DNA from: Toxorhynchites rutilus septentrionalis
Taxonomy: Eukaryota > Arthropoda > Insecta > Diptera > Culicidae
Direction of reading: 5' to 3'
DNA: 64,000 nucleotides
Assembly: GCF_029784135.1 (NCBI RefSeq)
Contig: NC_073746.1
Coordinates: 222,469,882 to 222,533,881, forward strand
Part shown: piece after piece, positions 34,901-45,142 of the stretch
Layout of the letters: the number at the start of each line of letters is the position of its first letter
Position numbering within the stretch: the first letter of the stretch is position 1
Position numbers and translations under genes: made by a program
Notes under the pieces: generated by a model
What the model was told of the DNA's origin: nothing
The model's input: only the letters and a program-made list of their open reading frames with translations
The model's database searches: none

Positions 34901-35818
34901 GAAGCCCACCAGTGGTTAATGCCAACTCGATAACCACCTGTTAATAGCACTTGATTGAAACATATTTGGTCACAGTGTTACATGGATAGAAAACATTCAA
35001 TTAAACTCTTTCACATGAATATATTTTGAAAATTCCCAAAGGAACTGGCAGATTATTTTCAGTAACGATTAGATATTTCCACATTTTCCTCGATACTGGA
35101 AGCCCACCAGTGGTTAATGCCAACTCGATAACCACCTGTTAATAGCACTTGATTGAAACATATTTGGTCACAGTGTTACATGGATAGAAAACATTCAATT
35201 AAACTCTTTCACATGAATATATTTTGAAAATTCCCAGAGGAACTGGCAGATTATTTTCAGTAAAGATTAGATATTTCCACATTTTCCTCGATACTGGAAG
35301 CCCACCAGTGGTTAATGCCAACTCGATAACCACCTGTTAATAGCCGCGCGTGTATGTGTGTGTAGCGATGTCTTCCCAGGGATCCGTTTGAGGCATCACT
35401 CTCCTCCTGATAGATTCCCTTCTGGCCTAGGGTGCACAAACAGGCTCTTGGTGACACCGTTCATCCGCGCTTTCATGATAAATAAAGAGCTTCACCGCAA
35501 CAGCGACAACATGCTCCAATCGCTGTTCAATTAGAACTGAGTGGATTTCCGAGCGCCGCTCGCTTATATACCGATTGGTGATTTCAATAGCCTGTTTTGA
35601 AAGCAATTTTAAGACTATTGAAAAAAGTTTTTGGATCAAAAAGTAACAAATATAACGCGTAGACATTTTATCTTTCGAATGAAGTGTTTATCATACCATT
35701 TCGTTCAGTTGTTTAGGAGCTATTAACGCTCAAAATCTCGGTCTCCGGCGTAACGCTTTCGGTTTCGAAGCTTTGATTTTACACCCCGGTATAGAAATGA
35801 AAGACGTAGTCCTACGTC
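31975..35818. mobile_element. TGACGTAGGACTA-family element in BEL, 3.8 kb, repeat-filled
   Basis: The left end is CAGGAAGTGGGTTATATC followed by TGACGTAGGACTA at 32012-32024; the right end is TAGTCCTACGTCA at 35807-35819. The inner ends share CTTCGAAAACGAGAGCGTTACG-like sequence in inverse (about 32094 and 35745-35770). The interior consists of 198-bp tandem units arranged in three larger blocks, each with a TCTGCGCGTGTATGTG segment, then a TATATAAG-containing right part shared with the 14-kb and 50-kb copies. No transposase is encoded. Confidence 0.75.
32150..35345. repeat. Higher-order tandem array of 198-bp units
   Basis: Units recur every 198 bp (for example GAAACATATTTGGTCACAGT at about 32431 and 32629). 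They are grouped with a 250-bp non-repeat segment (at about 32781-33045, 33491-33755 and 34399-34663). Block spacing is 710 and 908 bp, the difference being one extra unit. The similar 82-codon frames in these segments follow from the repetition, not from selection for protein. Confidence 0.85.
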
Positions 35819-36150
35819 AAAAACACCACACACTCTTACATCTGCCACCACTGACAACGTCTCTAGTTGGGCCCAGCGGCCGTCAGTCTCAGCACAGTTC
35901 CTTCGCGGGTGCAAGCGATTCTCAAAATTGCGAAGTGTCGGAAATTGGTTCGGTCGGTTTGGCAGAAAGCTCGCGGTCTTTTAACCTTCGAAATGCCTCA
36001 CCACACTCGTCGTCAACTCTCGGTTACACTCCTCCCACGTCGGTTGTATCGTCTAATCCAAATCCACCTCCTAACGTCTGCCAAAGCGTGAAGATGATCC
36101 ACGATCAAACTACAATACTTCTCTCTACCGCAGTGGTTACAACAATTTCC
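35819..36150 (+). pseudogene. BEL Gag-Pol linker after the insertion
   Basis: Continues from CAKK into HHTLLHLP, a Ser/Pro-rich stretch and VLLSTAVV, the region before protease in BEL elements. If the insertion and a 4-base A duplication are removed, the frame with Gag is kept. The frame is then lost near 36,140 before NNFQLARALLDSGS. Confidence 0.7.
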
Positions 36151-36152
36151 AG

Positions 36153-39100
36153 TTGGCCAGAGCACTTCTGGATAGTGGATCACAGCCCAGCTTCATTTCG
36201 GAAGCTTTGTGTCAGAGGCTTGGTCTCAAGCGGACAAAAATTAACACGCCGATTAGTGGCATCGGACAGTCAATGGTCAACGTACGTTATGGAGTGACGC
36301 TTCCGATTGCTTCTCGCTTTGGAAATTTTGAATCCAGCCTAGAATGCCTCGTTTTACCGAAACTCACCGTCGCGCTACCCAGCCACAATATCGATATAAC
36401 TCATTGGCGTATTCCACCACACCTGCTTCTAGCGGATCCGCATTTCCATATCAGTCAGGGAGTTGATGTCATTATAGGCGCTGAACTGTTCTTCACATTG
36501 TTGGAAAAAGAGCAGATCAGTATCGACGTTGGATGTCCACTCCTCCAAAAAACTGTTCTTGGTTATATATTCTGTGGCAAGTTTACTGAAAAAGTCCCTT
36601 GCACTCTTGCGCTGGCGAGCCACTATTGCTCTGGTGAATCTCTCGACTCACAATTGGAACGGTTCTGGGAGATCGAGAGCTTTGATGACCACAAAGCTTA
36701 CACGGCAGATGAGCAGTTTTGTCAAGATCATTTTCGTCAAACAGTTATGAGGGATAACAATGGTCGTTACATTGTACGACTGCCGTTGCGGGAAGAGCTG
36801 TCTTCGAAGATCGGTGATTCGTACACTCCAGCTCTCCGTCGTTTCTTGTCCATGGAAAAAAGGTTTGCCGTCGATGAAGGTCTACAGACTGAGTACACAA
36901 AATTCATGGAGGAATATGAGCAGTTAGGGCATATGGAGGTGAGTTCGCGCTCGTTTAACGGTCCACAATTTTTCCTTCCCCACCATGCCATCCACCGCCC
37001 AGAGAGCACAACCACGAAGATTCGAGTGGTGTTTGATGGATCTAGTCGTGCATCTAACAACGTGTCAATCAACGATGCTCTGTTTGTTGGCCCTTCGGTG
37101 CAACCTGTACTATACTCTACCGTCATCAATTTTCGAATGCCACGCTATGTTGTAACCACCGATGCAGAGAAGATGTTTCGGCAGATTTGGGTCCATCCGG
37201 ATGATCGCCGATTCACACAAATCCTGTGGAGAAATAATCCGTCGGAACCGATTCAAGTATACCAACTCAAAACCGATACATACGGCCTCGCCAGCTCTCC
37301 GTTTCACGCCACTCGTGTTCTTGAACAGTTAGCTTCAGATGATGGAGAACGATATCCTTTCGCCGTGCCAGTAATTCGAAAAGGAATGTATGTTGATGAT
37401 GTTCTGACTGGACACGATGATCTTCCTACTCTACAGGAAACCTGCAGGCAATTAATTTCCCTTTTGGCGGGCGCAGGTTTCGTGTTGCGAAAATGGGCTA
37501 CTAATAATGTCGCAGCTTTGGCCAACGTTCCAACAGAGCTGTGGGAGACTTCCAACCCACTGGAGATCGATCGTTCGTCTGCTGTTAAAACACTCGGCTT
37601 ACTTTGGTTTCCTCAATCCGACAAATTCGCATTCAAGATTCCAGCACTTCAGGATCTAAACATCATCACTAAGCTAGTGGTGGTGTCCGAGATGTCGAGC
37701 CTGTTCGACCCCATTGGCCTCCTTGGTCCTGTCGTCATCACTGCTAAGATGTTTGTGCAAACCCTTTGGGCGGAGAACCTATCCTGGGATACCGAGCTTT
37801 CGAAGGATTTTCAAGATTGGTGGTTGAACTATCGTACTGATATCCAGCAGTTGCGGTCTCTGAAAGTACCGAGAAGAATTCTGGCCAACACTGTTCGCCA
37901 ATATACTTTACATTGTTTTTGTGATGCTTCCACGAAAGGCTACGGATGTTCCGTCTACGTCGTCTCGGAAGATGACACGGGAAAACTCGAAAGTTATCTT
38001 CTTACTTCAAAGTCGCGTGTCGCTCCATTGCGGGGTCATTCAGTTCCAAGATTGGAACTCTGTGCTGCTTTACTGGGGAGCCAACTCATTGATACACTTC
38101 GCAAGACGACAGAATTCACAGAACCAGCGTTTATGTGGACTGATTCGACTATTGTGTTACACTGGATCAAGTCGAAGTCCAATAACTGGAAGGTTTTCGT
38201 ATCCAATCGTGTGGCTGAAATTCAACGATTGACGAAGGGATTCCAATGGAGACATGTGCCCACTGAACTGAACCCTGCAGACCGGATATCCCGAGGTGTC
38301 ATGCCGAGTCAAATCCTGCACGATGACCTGTGGTGGCAGGGACCTAGATTCCTGCGATTTAGAATGGAACAATGGCCTGAGCAAGTTATTATGGTTCCAG
38401 AACGGCATATAGTTAACGAAGAAGCTCGGTCCGTTTTGGCACTACACGTTTGCGTCAGCGGAGATGAACTCTTCGATCGCTTCTCCGAACTATCAAAATT
38501 AATAAAATTCGTCACCTACTGTCACCGTTTTCGAAGTAACTGTCGTACTCCAAAAGATCAACATTCGAATGGACCGCTTTCGTCAGACGAATGCGAGATT
38601 GCATTGAAGAATTTGATTCGTATTGCTCAACATTCAGCCTTCCCATTAGAGGTTAAAAGCTATGCTCTTGCACAAGATTCGCCGAGAATACCGAAATCAC
38701 CACTCCGTAACCTCAACCTATTAATGGATAATTTCGGACTTCTGAGAATTGACAGCCGAATACGCAACTCTAATGCTCCATTTGATAGCCGTTTTCCAAT
38801 TCTGCTACCATCGAACCACAAACTTAGTTTCCTGATTGCACGAGCAACGCATCTCAAGACATTACATGGTGGTCCATCACTCCTGCTTGCCACGTTGCGT
38901 CAACGTTACTGGCCGCTCCGGGGTCGCAATCTGGTACGTAAAGTCGTTCGTCGCTGCGTGACCTGCTTCCGATGTCAACCAAAACCTACCACACAGATCA
39001 TGGCACCTCTACCAGCAGTCCGCCTCACACCAGCCCGTCCATTCTCGTATACGGGGTTGGATTATTGCGGGCCGTTTTACGTTCGTCCATTGAATGGGAG

Positions 39101-40013
39101 AGGAGTGTCGGTGAAAGTGTACGTAGCGCTCTTTGTATGTTTAGTGGTGAAGGCTGTTCACATCGAAGTCGTCGTCGATCTCTCCGCTGCGTCGTGTATC
39201 AACGCCGTGAATCGCATCGTCGCACGCCGTGGCCGTATTATTGAGCTACATTGCGATAATGCGACCGCATTCGTCGGAGCAAATCGTGAGTTCATCGCGT
39301 CGCGTAACGAGTTCCTGCATCAGTTCAAGGGCGACGAGTGGCGACATCACTGTTTGCACAACGGAATCAGGTTTCGATTTATTCCTGCTCGTTCACCCCA
39401 CTTTGGAGGACTCTGGGAGGCGGGAGTCAAGTCATTTAAGCACCACTTCCGTCGCATTATGGGACCGAAAGCGTACACAATGGACCATTTTCTCACGATT
39501 CTTGCTCAAGTGGAGGCTACACTCAACTCTCGTCCTCTGTCGCCTTTGTCGGACTCTCCTGATGATCTTGATGTCCTCACGCCGGCACATTTTTTAATCG
39601 GTGAGCCACTAGTTACGATTGCTGAACCCGATCTGAGTCACATAAAACCCGGACGCCTGGATCGCTTCCAGGAGATGAAGAAATCAACGCAGGATCTCTG
39701 GACCCGTTGGTCACGGGATTACCGAAGCCAACTGCACCAACGAACTAAGTGGAGAAATTCTCAAACCAACCTGAAGCCAGGACAGCTGGTTCTGCTAAAA
39801 GATAACACTCCGCCGCTCCAGTGGCCTTTGGGGCGCATCGTCGAGACCATCCCTGGAAAGGATGGCCATGTTCGTGTGGTCGTCGTTAAAACGGCAACAG
39901 GGCAGTATAAACGAGCTGTCACTGAGGTCTCTGTTCTGCCAACGGATCCTGATGCAGAAGACGAGTCAGAAGATGTCATTTCTGGTGCTCAAAAACAGTC
40001 GAGTGTCGGTTGA
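36153..40013 (+). CDS. BEL Pol: protease, reverse transcriptase, RNase H, integrase
   Basis: A 1,286-codon open frame. In order: aspartic protease (ALLDSGSQPSF, residue about 7; VDVIIGAELF about 110), reverse transcriptase (RVVFDGSSRASNNVSINDAL about 290; YVDDVLTG about 411), RNase H (LHCFCDASTKGYG about 590; WTDSTIVLHWI about 660), and integrase with HHCC zinc region (about 900-950) and the D, D, E residues in GLDYCGPF (about 968), HCDNATAFVG (about 1031) and GGLWEAGVKSF (about 1086), then a DUF5641-like tail (LLKDNTPPLQWPLGRI). The first Met is internal; the natural product would be a Gag-Pol fusion. All catalytic residues are present. Confidence 0.9.
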   Translation: MARALLDSGSQPSFISEALCQRLGLKRTKINTPISGIGQSMVNVRYGVTLPIASRFGNFESSLECLVLPKLTVALPSHNIDITHWRIPPHLLLADPHFHISQGVDVIIGAELFFTLLEKEQISIDVGCPLLQKTVLGYIFCGKFTEKVPCTLALASHYCSGESLDSQLERFWEIESFDDHKAYTADEQFCQDHFRQTVMRDNNGRYIVRLPLREELSSKIGDSYTPALRRFLSMEKRFAVDEGLQTEYTKFMEEYEQLGHMEVSSRSFNGPQFFLPHHAIHRPESTTTKIRVVFDGSSRASNNVSINDALFVGPSVQPVLYSTVINFRMPRYVVTTDAEKMFRQIWVHPDDRRFTQILWRNNPSEPIQVYQLKTDTYGLASSPFHATRVLEQLASDDGERYPFAVPVIRKGMYVDDVLTGHDDLPTLQETCRQLISLLAGAGFVLRKWATNNVAALANVPTELWETSNPLEIDRSSAVKTLGLLWFPQSDKFAFKIPALQDLNIITKLVVVSEMSSLFDPIGLLGPVVITAKMFVQTLWAENLSWDTELSKDFQDWWLNYRTDIQQLRSLKVPRRILANTVRQYTLHCFCDASTKGYGCSVYVVSEDDTGKLESYLLTSKSRVAPLRGHSVPRLELCAALLGSQLIDTLRKTTEFTEPAFMWTDSTIVLHWIKSKSNNWKVFVSNRVAEIQRLTKGFQWRHVPTELNPADRISRGVMPSQILHDDLWWQGPRFLRFRMEQWPEQVIMVPERHIVNEEARSVLALHVCVSGDELFDRFSELSKLIKFVTYCHRFRSNCRTPKDQHSNGPLSSDECEIALKNLIRIAQHSAFPLEVKSYALAQDSPRIPKSPLRNLNLLMDNFGLLRIDSRIRNSNAPFDSRFPILLPSNHKLSFLIARATHLKTLHGGPSLLLATLRQRYWPLRGRNLVRKVVRRCVTCFRCQPKPTTQIMAPLPAVRLTPARPFSYTGLDYCGPFYVRPLNGRGVSVKVYVALFVCLVVKAVHIEVVVDLSAASCINAVNRIVARRGRIIELHCDNATAFVGANREFIASRNEFLHQFKGDEWRHHCLHNGIRFRFIPARSPHFGGLWEAGVKSFKHHFRRIMGPKAYTMDHFLTILAQVEATLNSRPLSPLSDSPDDLDVLTPAHFLIGEPLVTIAEPDLSHIKPGRLDRFQEMKKSTQDLWTRWSRDYRSQLHQRTKWRNSQTNLKPGQLVLLKDNTPPLQWPLGRIVETIPGKDGHVRVVVVKTATGQYKRAVTEVSVLPTDPDAEDESEDVISGAQKQSSVG

Positions 40014-40040
40014 AACCGAACGTTTCAACGGGGGCCGGCA

Positions 40041-40388
40041 TGTTTAGGAATAATCAATTGTAGCCGCCTGAACAATTATTGACTTACAAATTATATCTAT
40101 ACAAAATACAAAACAAACAAGAAAAAGAGAACACATCATACAATACATACCTAGTGCATATCAGCCTTCAGATTCACCCGTTGCCATGCCGACATGGTGT
40201 TTGTATACACACTTTTGTTCGAACACAATTTTCTCTTCGCCTTCACACACACACGCACACACTATGTAACACTCACTCAGCTTAGCCCACTTTTGTACGA
40301 ACACACTTTGTAGAACGAACACGCTATGTGAAACTCGATAAATGAAAAATAAATTATTAGTTACCAGACCAGCAAACCAACAACACGT
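40041..40388 (+). repeat. BEL 3' LTR (approximate)
   Basis: Starts TGTTTAGGAATAATC after a purine-rich tract and contains an AATAAA-like signal near 40,350. It probably ends in the CAACAACA region around 40,385. With no 5' LTR to compare, the right border is uncertain. Confidence 0.6.
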
Positions 40389-40390
40389 TT

Positions 40391-40676
40391 TTTCTACGCT
40401 AGTCCGAATCATTGTCAGCATAAAAGATATCGGTGTGACTTGCCCTGTAGAGCAAGTAGTTCCCGAACAACCATTTCTGTATAAATTTCAAGATATTTCC
40501 ACTCAAATACAATAGACGACTGGGAATGACGTATACGTATGTACGAGTTTCAACTGCTCTACAATTGTATTCCAGATAGCCGTGCGAGATAGCTGTTGCT
40601 TATCATTCAAACAACCGGAGTTCGAATTCCATCGAAACAAATTTTCTTAACCATCATCACCACTCATCTATATATA
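40391..40676 (+). repeat. Unassigned DNA with a tRNA-like segment
   Basis: Around 40,573-40,645 a segment resembles a tRNA-derived SINE head (TAGCCGTGCGAGATAGC and B-box-like GGAGTTCGAATTCC). It ends in the TATATA that flanks the gypsy element. Confidence 0.35.
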
Positions 40677-41039
40677 AGTTATAGATGCTGGGCAACGTTC
40701 GGGTTTTTTAAAAAACTAACACTTGACTGCGCCAGGTCCTAACTAGAACTAACTAGATTTTATTTTCCAAAAGCATTTATTAATCACAAAACACTTCGTC
40801 AGCATTCCATGCCGTTGTTGTTGTCCGTCCGTTGTTTATGTTTATCCGATGATGAGAACCGATGCTGTCGAGATGTTTATGTTCCCATTTCCAGTCTCCG
40901 GGATCGCTGAATCTGCACCTCGCGCGCTTATCTGTTGGCGGCAATTATGCCGTTCGAATTTGATACCGCCATGGGTGGCGGCAATGCAGCTGCTGTTGAT
41001 AATCTATTGTATGGTTCTCTGACACACCTGTCCGTAACT
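40677..41039 (-). repeat. Gypsy 3' LTR, 363 bp, intact
   Basis: From AGTTATAGATGCTGGG to CACACCTGTCCGTAACT. It is nearly identical to the split copy at 48922-48960 plus 50836-51163, apart from a few substitutions. Confidence 0.9.
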
Positions 41040-42655
41040 ACTCCCCCCCTTGGAAACGCAACGTCCCGATGCGTTTGATTCAATAGTTCCATATTGAGTT
41101 GTGGCTCCTGATTATTATTTGAGGATTTTTGTGTAAATATCCTGATTCTGAGATTATTGTTTTTCAATAAACAAATTGCAATTATTATAACGAGCATAAA
41201 ACTGCATGTGGAAATCCCCACTGTTGCTATAGTATGTTGCTTATGGTTTTGTGTTATATCTTCTAAAAAATGTCTATTTTCATTTTGCAGGTCATCTATC
41301 GTTTTCGTTTTTTCGAATTTCTGTACGGAAATTTGCAATACTTGGAGAAGTAAAACGATAGCTGATTTTTCTCCGTAAATTCTAGGCTTGAGAACTTAGT
41401 GTCGTTTATTTGAATGGAACAGTTATGATACTCGATAAGGGCCGTTCCTGTTAGGTTTCTTCCAGTAATTCCGCAGGTGGATGTCACATGTGAATAAGTT
41501 TCTTGTTTGATTAGTACATGATTATCTGTTATGGATTTAATCACATTGTCCGTGCTGCATGATTCAAAAGTGCAGTTACCTGGTAATCCACGTAGAAGTT
41601 TCGAAAAGCAATTATCTTTGCTGAAGTCCAAAACGCTATTTTTAGTACAGATTTTGTTTCCTTCGACTTGTTCGCATTCCTTCGTGATGAAATATGTCTT
41701 TCCTGTGCTGATGATGGCAATCTTCGATGGTAACTTAAGTGTCTTGTGATCTCTTGGTATTGTTTCTAAAATTAAAGAACTATAAGGTTCTTTTTCAATT
41801 ACTGGAATTTCTATAACAAATGTTAATTTTGACTGATTAAAATAAGCGATGATATTTAGAAAATCATAAATTTGTTCATAGTTGTTGATAGCAACTCCCT
41901 TTTCTTCTAATTTTTCTAAAGCAAATTCTAATTCATCTGGATATAAAATGTGTTTTGATATTATTTTTTGTTTTGCTAAATGAATCGATTCTATGATGCA
42001 TTCAATATGGAATTTCAGATGATCGAGGTTTACATTGATATTGAGTACTTCTTTGAGTACTTTCAAATCCATACTGTAGCCTGTTTCGTTTCTACTCCCT
42101 ACTAAATTTTTTGTTATCAATGCCTGCTGATATTTCAATTGCTTTATAATGTCGTTTATTCTATCTTGCATCCTTAAATTGATTTTTATTTGCCTGTTGT
42201 TTTCTGTGATTAATTCTTGGTTGTTGAATTTCAGTTTATTCAAATCGTTAGAGATTTCAATGAAGTCCTCGTGATCCATATTTCCTGTGATTTCCTTTAT
42301 TCCTGTTCCTACAAAATTTAGTAATCCTCTTTTGGTACGTTTTCTTGGGAGAAGGCCGAAATAGAGACTTTGAATATTACTAAATTTAATTTTTAAAATA
42401 TTCGTAAGTTCTGAATAGTCTTTAAACGAGGCGAGTCCATCGATAATGACTTGCAGTTTATCGAAACTTGGCCGAAAGTCCTCTAAGTCTATCATAGGAT
42501 AGATTTTGTGATCGCCGTCTTTTAAAAGGCTATTTCCTGTTACCAATATGAGCAATCCGGGATTGTTGCTAAGATCCGTGACCATCTACCATCTTGGTTG
42601 CGCATAGTGGGCTACTACAAAATACAAGATATAAAATTAGCTTGATGTCCATGAT
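40928..42655 (-). pseudogene. Gypsy env (errantivirus envelope), frameshifted
   Basis: This is an old copy of an insect retrovirus envelope gene related to baculovirus F proteins. A hydrophobic leader is encoded from the ATG near 42652, but that frame stops shortly after and the body (42585-41296) is in another frame. The body has a furin-type RTKRGLLNFVG site followed by the fusion-peptide-like stretch, coiled-coil-prone Asn/Lys-rich sequence, and a Cys-rich region. Near 41,330 the frame shifts again; the membrane anchor (a long Ile/Val/Leu run) and tail lie in the 41338-40928 frame. With at least two breaks it is not expressed as one protein. Confidence 0.8.
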
Positions 42656-42765
42656 TATCGTCGCCTATAAAATAAAAAAACATTAGAATGTTGTTCGAGG
42701 AAGTAAGTTTGATATTATATTTGTTTTTATGATAGTTTTTTTTTAATGAGAAAAGGTTACTCTCG

Positions 42766-44280
42766 CTATTCTCTTACTCTTCGCATTTTTTCTTTGTGTA
42801 ATTTTCTGTTATTTCCGTCTATGTAGGTTTGGTTCTTGTCTTCCGTTACAAGAGCAGCTTCGAACCAATTCTTGGTTTTAGCTTTAATGCCTTGTCGTCT
42901 GTTATAGACTACCTGATCAATTCCTAATGGTGGGGGATCTTCTCTGGAGGCATTATGCTGTTTGTGTTGCGTCGTCTGTGTTTTCGTAATTTGTTTTGCT
43001 GTTTCCTCATAGAATTTGTCGCGATATTCTAGGAGTCTGCCACGGTCAAGGGGCCTTTCTTCACCCTCTCTTATTCCATAAAACACTTCTCTTGGTTTCA
43101 ATTCAGTGGAGCTATGGATGGTATTGTTATATAAACTACATGATATTAAAAACATTTCTTTACTAGAAACGTTTTCGTACTTGTGTTTGTTGCACCTATA
43201 AATTTCGCTTAAAGTCGAATGGAAGCGTTCAACGATTCCATTTACTTCACTGCGATCTGTTGGAGTGAAATATTGTTGAATACCTAATTTATCCAGCATA
43301 TTTCTTATTTCAATTGATTTCAGGGCTGGTTCATTGTCCGAAACGATAAGTTTCGGCGACCCATACTGTGAAATGAATTTTACGATGGCTTTCCTAATGT
43401 CCATCGTTGTCCTGGATTTTATTGGAATTAGAAACCCGAATCTTGATAGTTTATCTACCAGACTCAAAAATAAATTCGGTTGCGAAATGAAAATGTCGAC
43501 ATGAACAATGTCGAGGGATTGCTTGGGAATTGGTGTTTCACCCAATTTCACTTTGTATGGTTTCCGTTCATATTTCATTCTATTGCAAATACTGCATAGA
43601 ATGATGAATTTTCGGATTTTCGCCTTCATTTTTGGAAAATAATGGTGCTTAATAATTTCGCTGTGATTTTCCTTTATACCTCGATGAGAAGTCTCATGGG
43701 TATCTTCAATAATTTGGTCTTGTTCGGCTTCATCTTGAACGTCGTGTAATAATTTTAGCGAAATTTTTACCTTAAATGTTTTGCACCTGCTGAAATAGTT
43801 TTTATAGACAGTTTGAATTATGCCGATTAATCTTTCAGGACAGTGAATACAATTCGTCTTTCGTGGATCCATACATTCCTTGAAAATTCTTAAAATTGCG
43901 GGGACTCCAAAAATTACTTTCGTTACGGTCCTTCTATGGACATTCGGAAAAACTTCTTCGTATGTCTCAGAATCTTCTCCGATTCGAAGAATAATCTGAT
44001 TGTGAAAAAAAATTACAGGTAGTTCAGTACAGGCTACGAATTCGGAATCATCCGTATCAGCGCTGTGTACTGTTGCATTGTCGGAAGAGGTGTCGTTTAT
44101 ATTCAATTCATCCATCTCAGGTACGATTCGGGACAAAGCATCTGCCACGACATTTTGCTTTCCTGGCCTATGTTTTATCTCAAAATCAAACTCCGAGAGT
44201 TGCAATCTCCAACGTACTAATTTAGAGTTGGGGGTCTTCAAATTCATGGCATATGTCAATGGCTGATGATCTGTGTAGAG
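42766..44280 (-). pseudogene. Gypsy Pol, RNase H end and integrase
   Basis: Continues from the hAT insertion: LYTDHQPLTYAM and VADALSRI complete RNase H. The HHCC zinc region follows (HETSHRG..., CSICNRMKYERKP), and the integrase core has D, D, E in IVHVDIF, LIVSDNEPA and GIVERFHS. The frame is open to the stop at 42766, but it is severed from the upstream pol. Confidence 0.85.
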
Positions 44281-45142
44281 CAGTGTTTGGATTTCGATCA
44301 AAATCAAATGATACACAATGTGTCATGCAAGTAAACTCTCACGAACATATAACCAAATATGAGAGGATCATTCAGATACTTGTATGAATGTCAGCAATCA
44401 CTTTTGTAACATTTAGTGATTAAACTAAGAGAGGAACGAAGACTGTTGTTTGCATATTCGAGTTGTATCAAACATGGCACACTATTTTCGAAGCCTGCAT
44501 ACAAGTTTGAACCGCATATATCGTCTCATTTTACTATAGCGAAACCTACTGCACAGACAAGTGTAAAGCAATAATTGATACAAGAAAAATTACGTCATCA
44601 TTACGTCACCATTTGCGGAGAGCAGCGAATGGAAAAAGAGATAAAACGCGAGAGTTTTTGCTTCTCACTGGAGCGGTGTTGCTAGTAAAACTATGCGGTC
44701 TATATGAATATACACATTTCAAGGGATAGCGGCGTTAAAAATGGAAAATATAATCTGACTACCCTTCCCTTAGCCTCTATCGAGCTAAATAATCATATAG
44801 TTTGCACTCTCTGAGACTTAAAAATCAGGATCTGCTACATTAGCTGAATATGAATCTTTCGCTTTGCGTTGTCCGTATGATCCTGCTGTTTCATGATGCA
44901 TGGAGAGGTCAGTATGCATATGTTAGAGGCAAAGAAGAAAATAAGCTTTCTGCACTGAAAGCGTATATGATAGCTTTGCTTGCATGCTGGTGTGCAATGA
45001 AGTGCGAGCCGATGCAGAGTTGTGTCGTGATTTGCAGCACATAGCAATAATAGAATACCGCTGGGGGAAATGTTTCCTGAAAGATCATATTTGAACGAAC
45101 GAAAGCGATTTTTTCAATGAGTGGATCATTTGGCAAACACTG
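44281..45142. mobile_element. Non-autonomous hAT element in gypsy pol
   Basis: Ends CAGTGTTTGGATTTC and TTTGGCAAACACTG are inverted. It is flanked by a perfect 8-bp duplication GTGTAGAG (44273-44280 and 45143-45150). 862 bp with no transposase frame. Removing it and one duplication restores the continuity of pol at the RNase H TLYTDHQ motif. Confidence 0.95.

Larger units (their letters stand above)
30923..40390 (+). mobile_element. BEL/Pao LTR retrotransposon, 5' truncated, split by a nested element
   Basis: Gag (30923-31974) and the rest of gag-pol (35819-40013) belong to one polyprotein interrupted by the insertion at 31975-35818. A polypurine tract (ACGGGGGCCGGC) precedes TGTTTAGGAATAATC at 40041, the likely 3' LTR start. 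No 5' LTR or PBS is found upstream, and the gag N-terminus is cut by TGA at 30920. A 1-base frameshift near 36,140 separates gag from protease. Confidence 0.85.
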
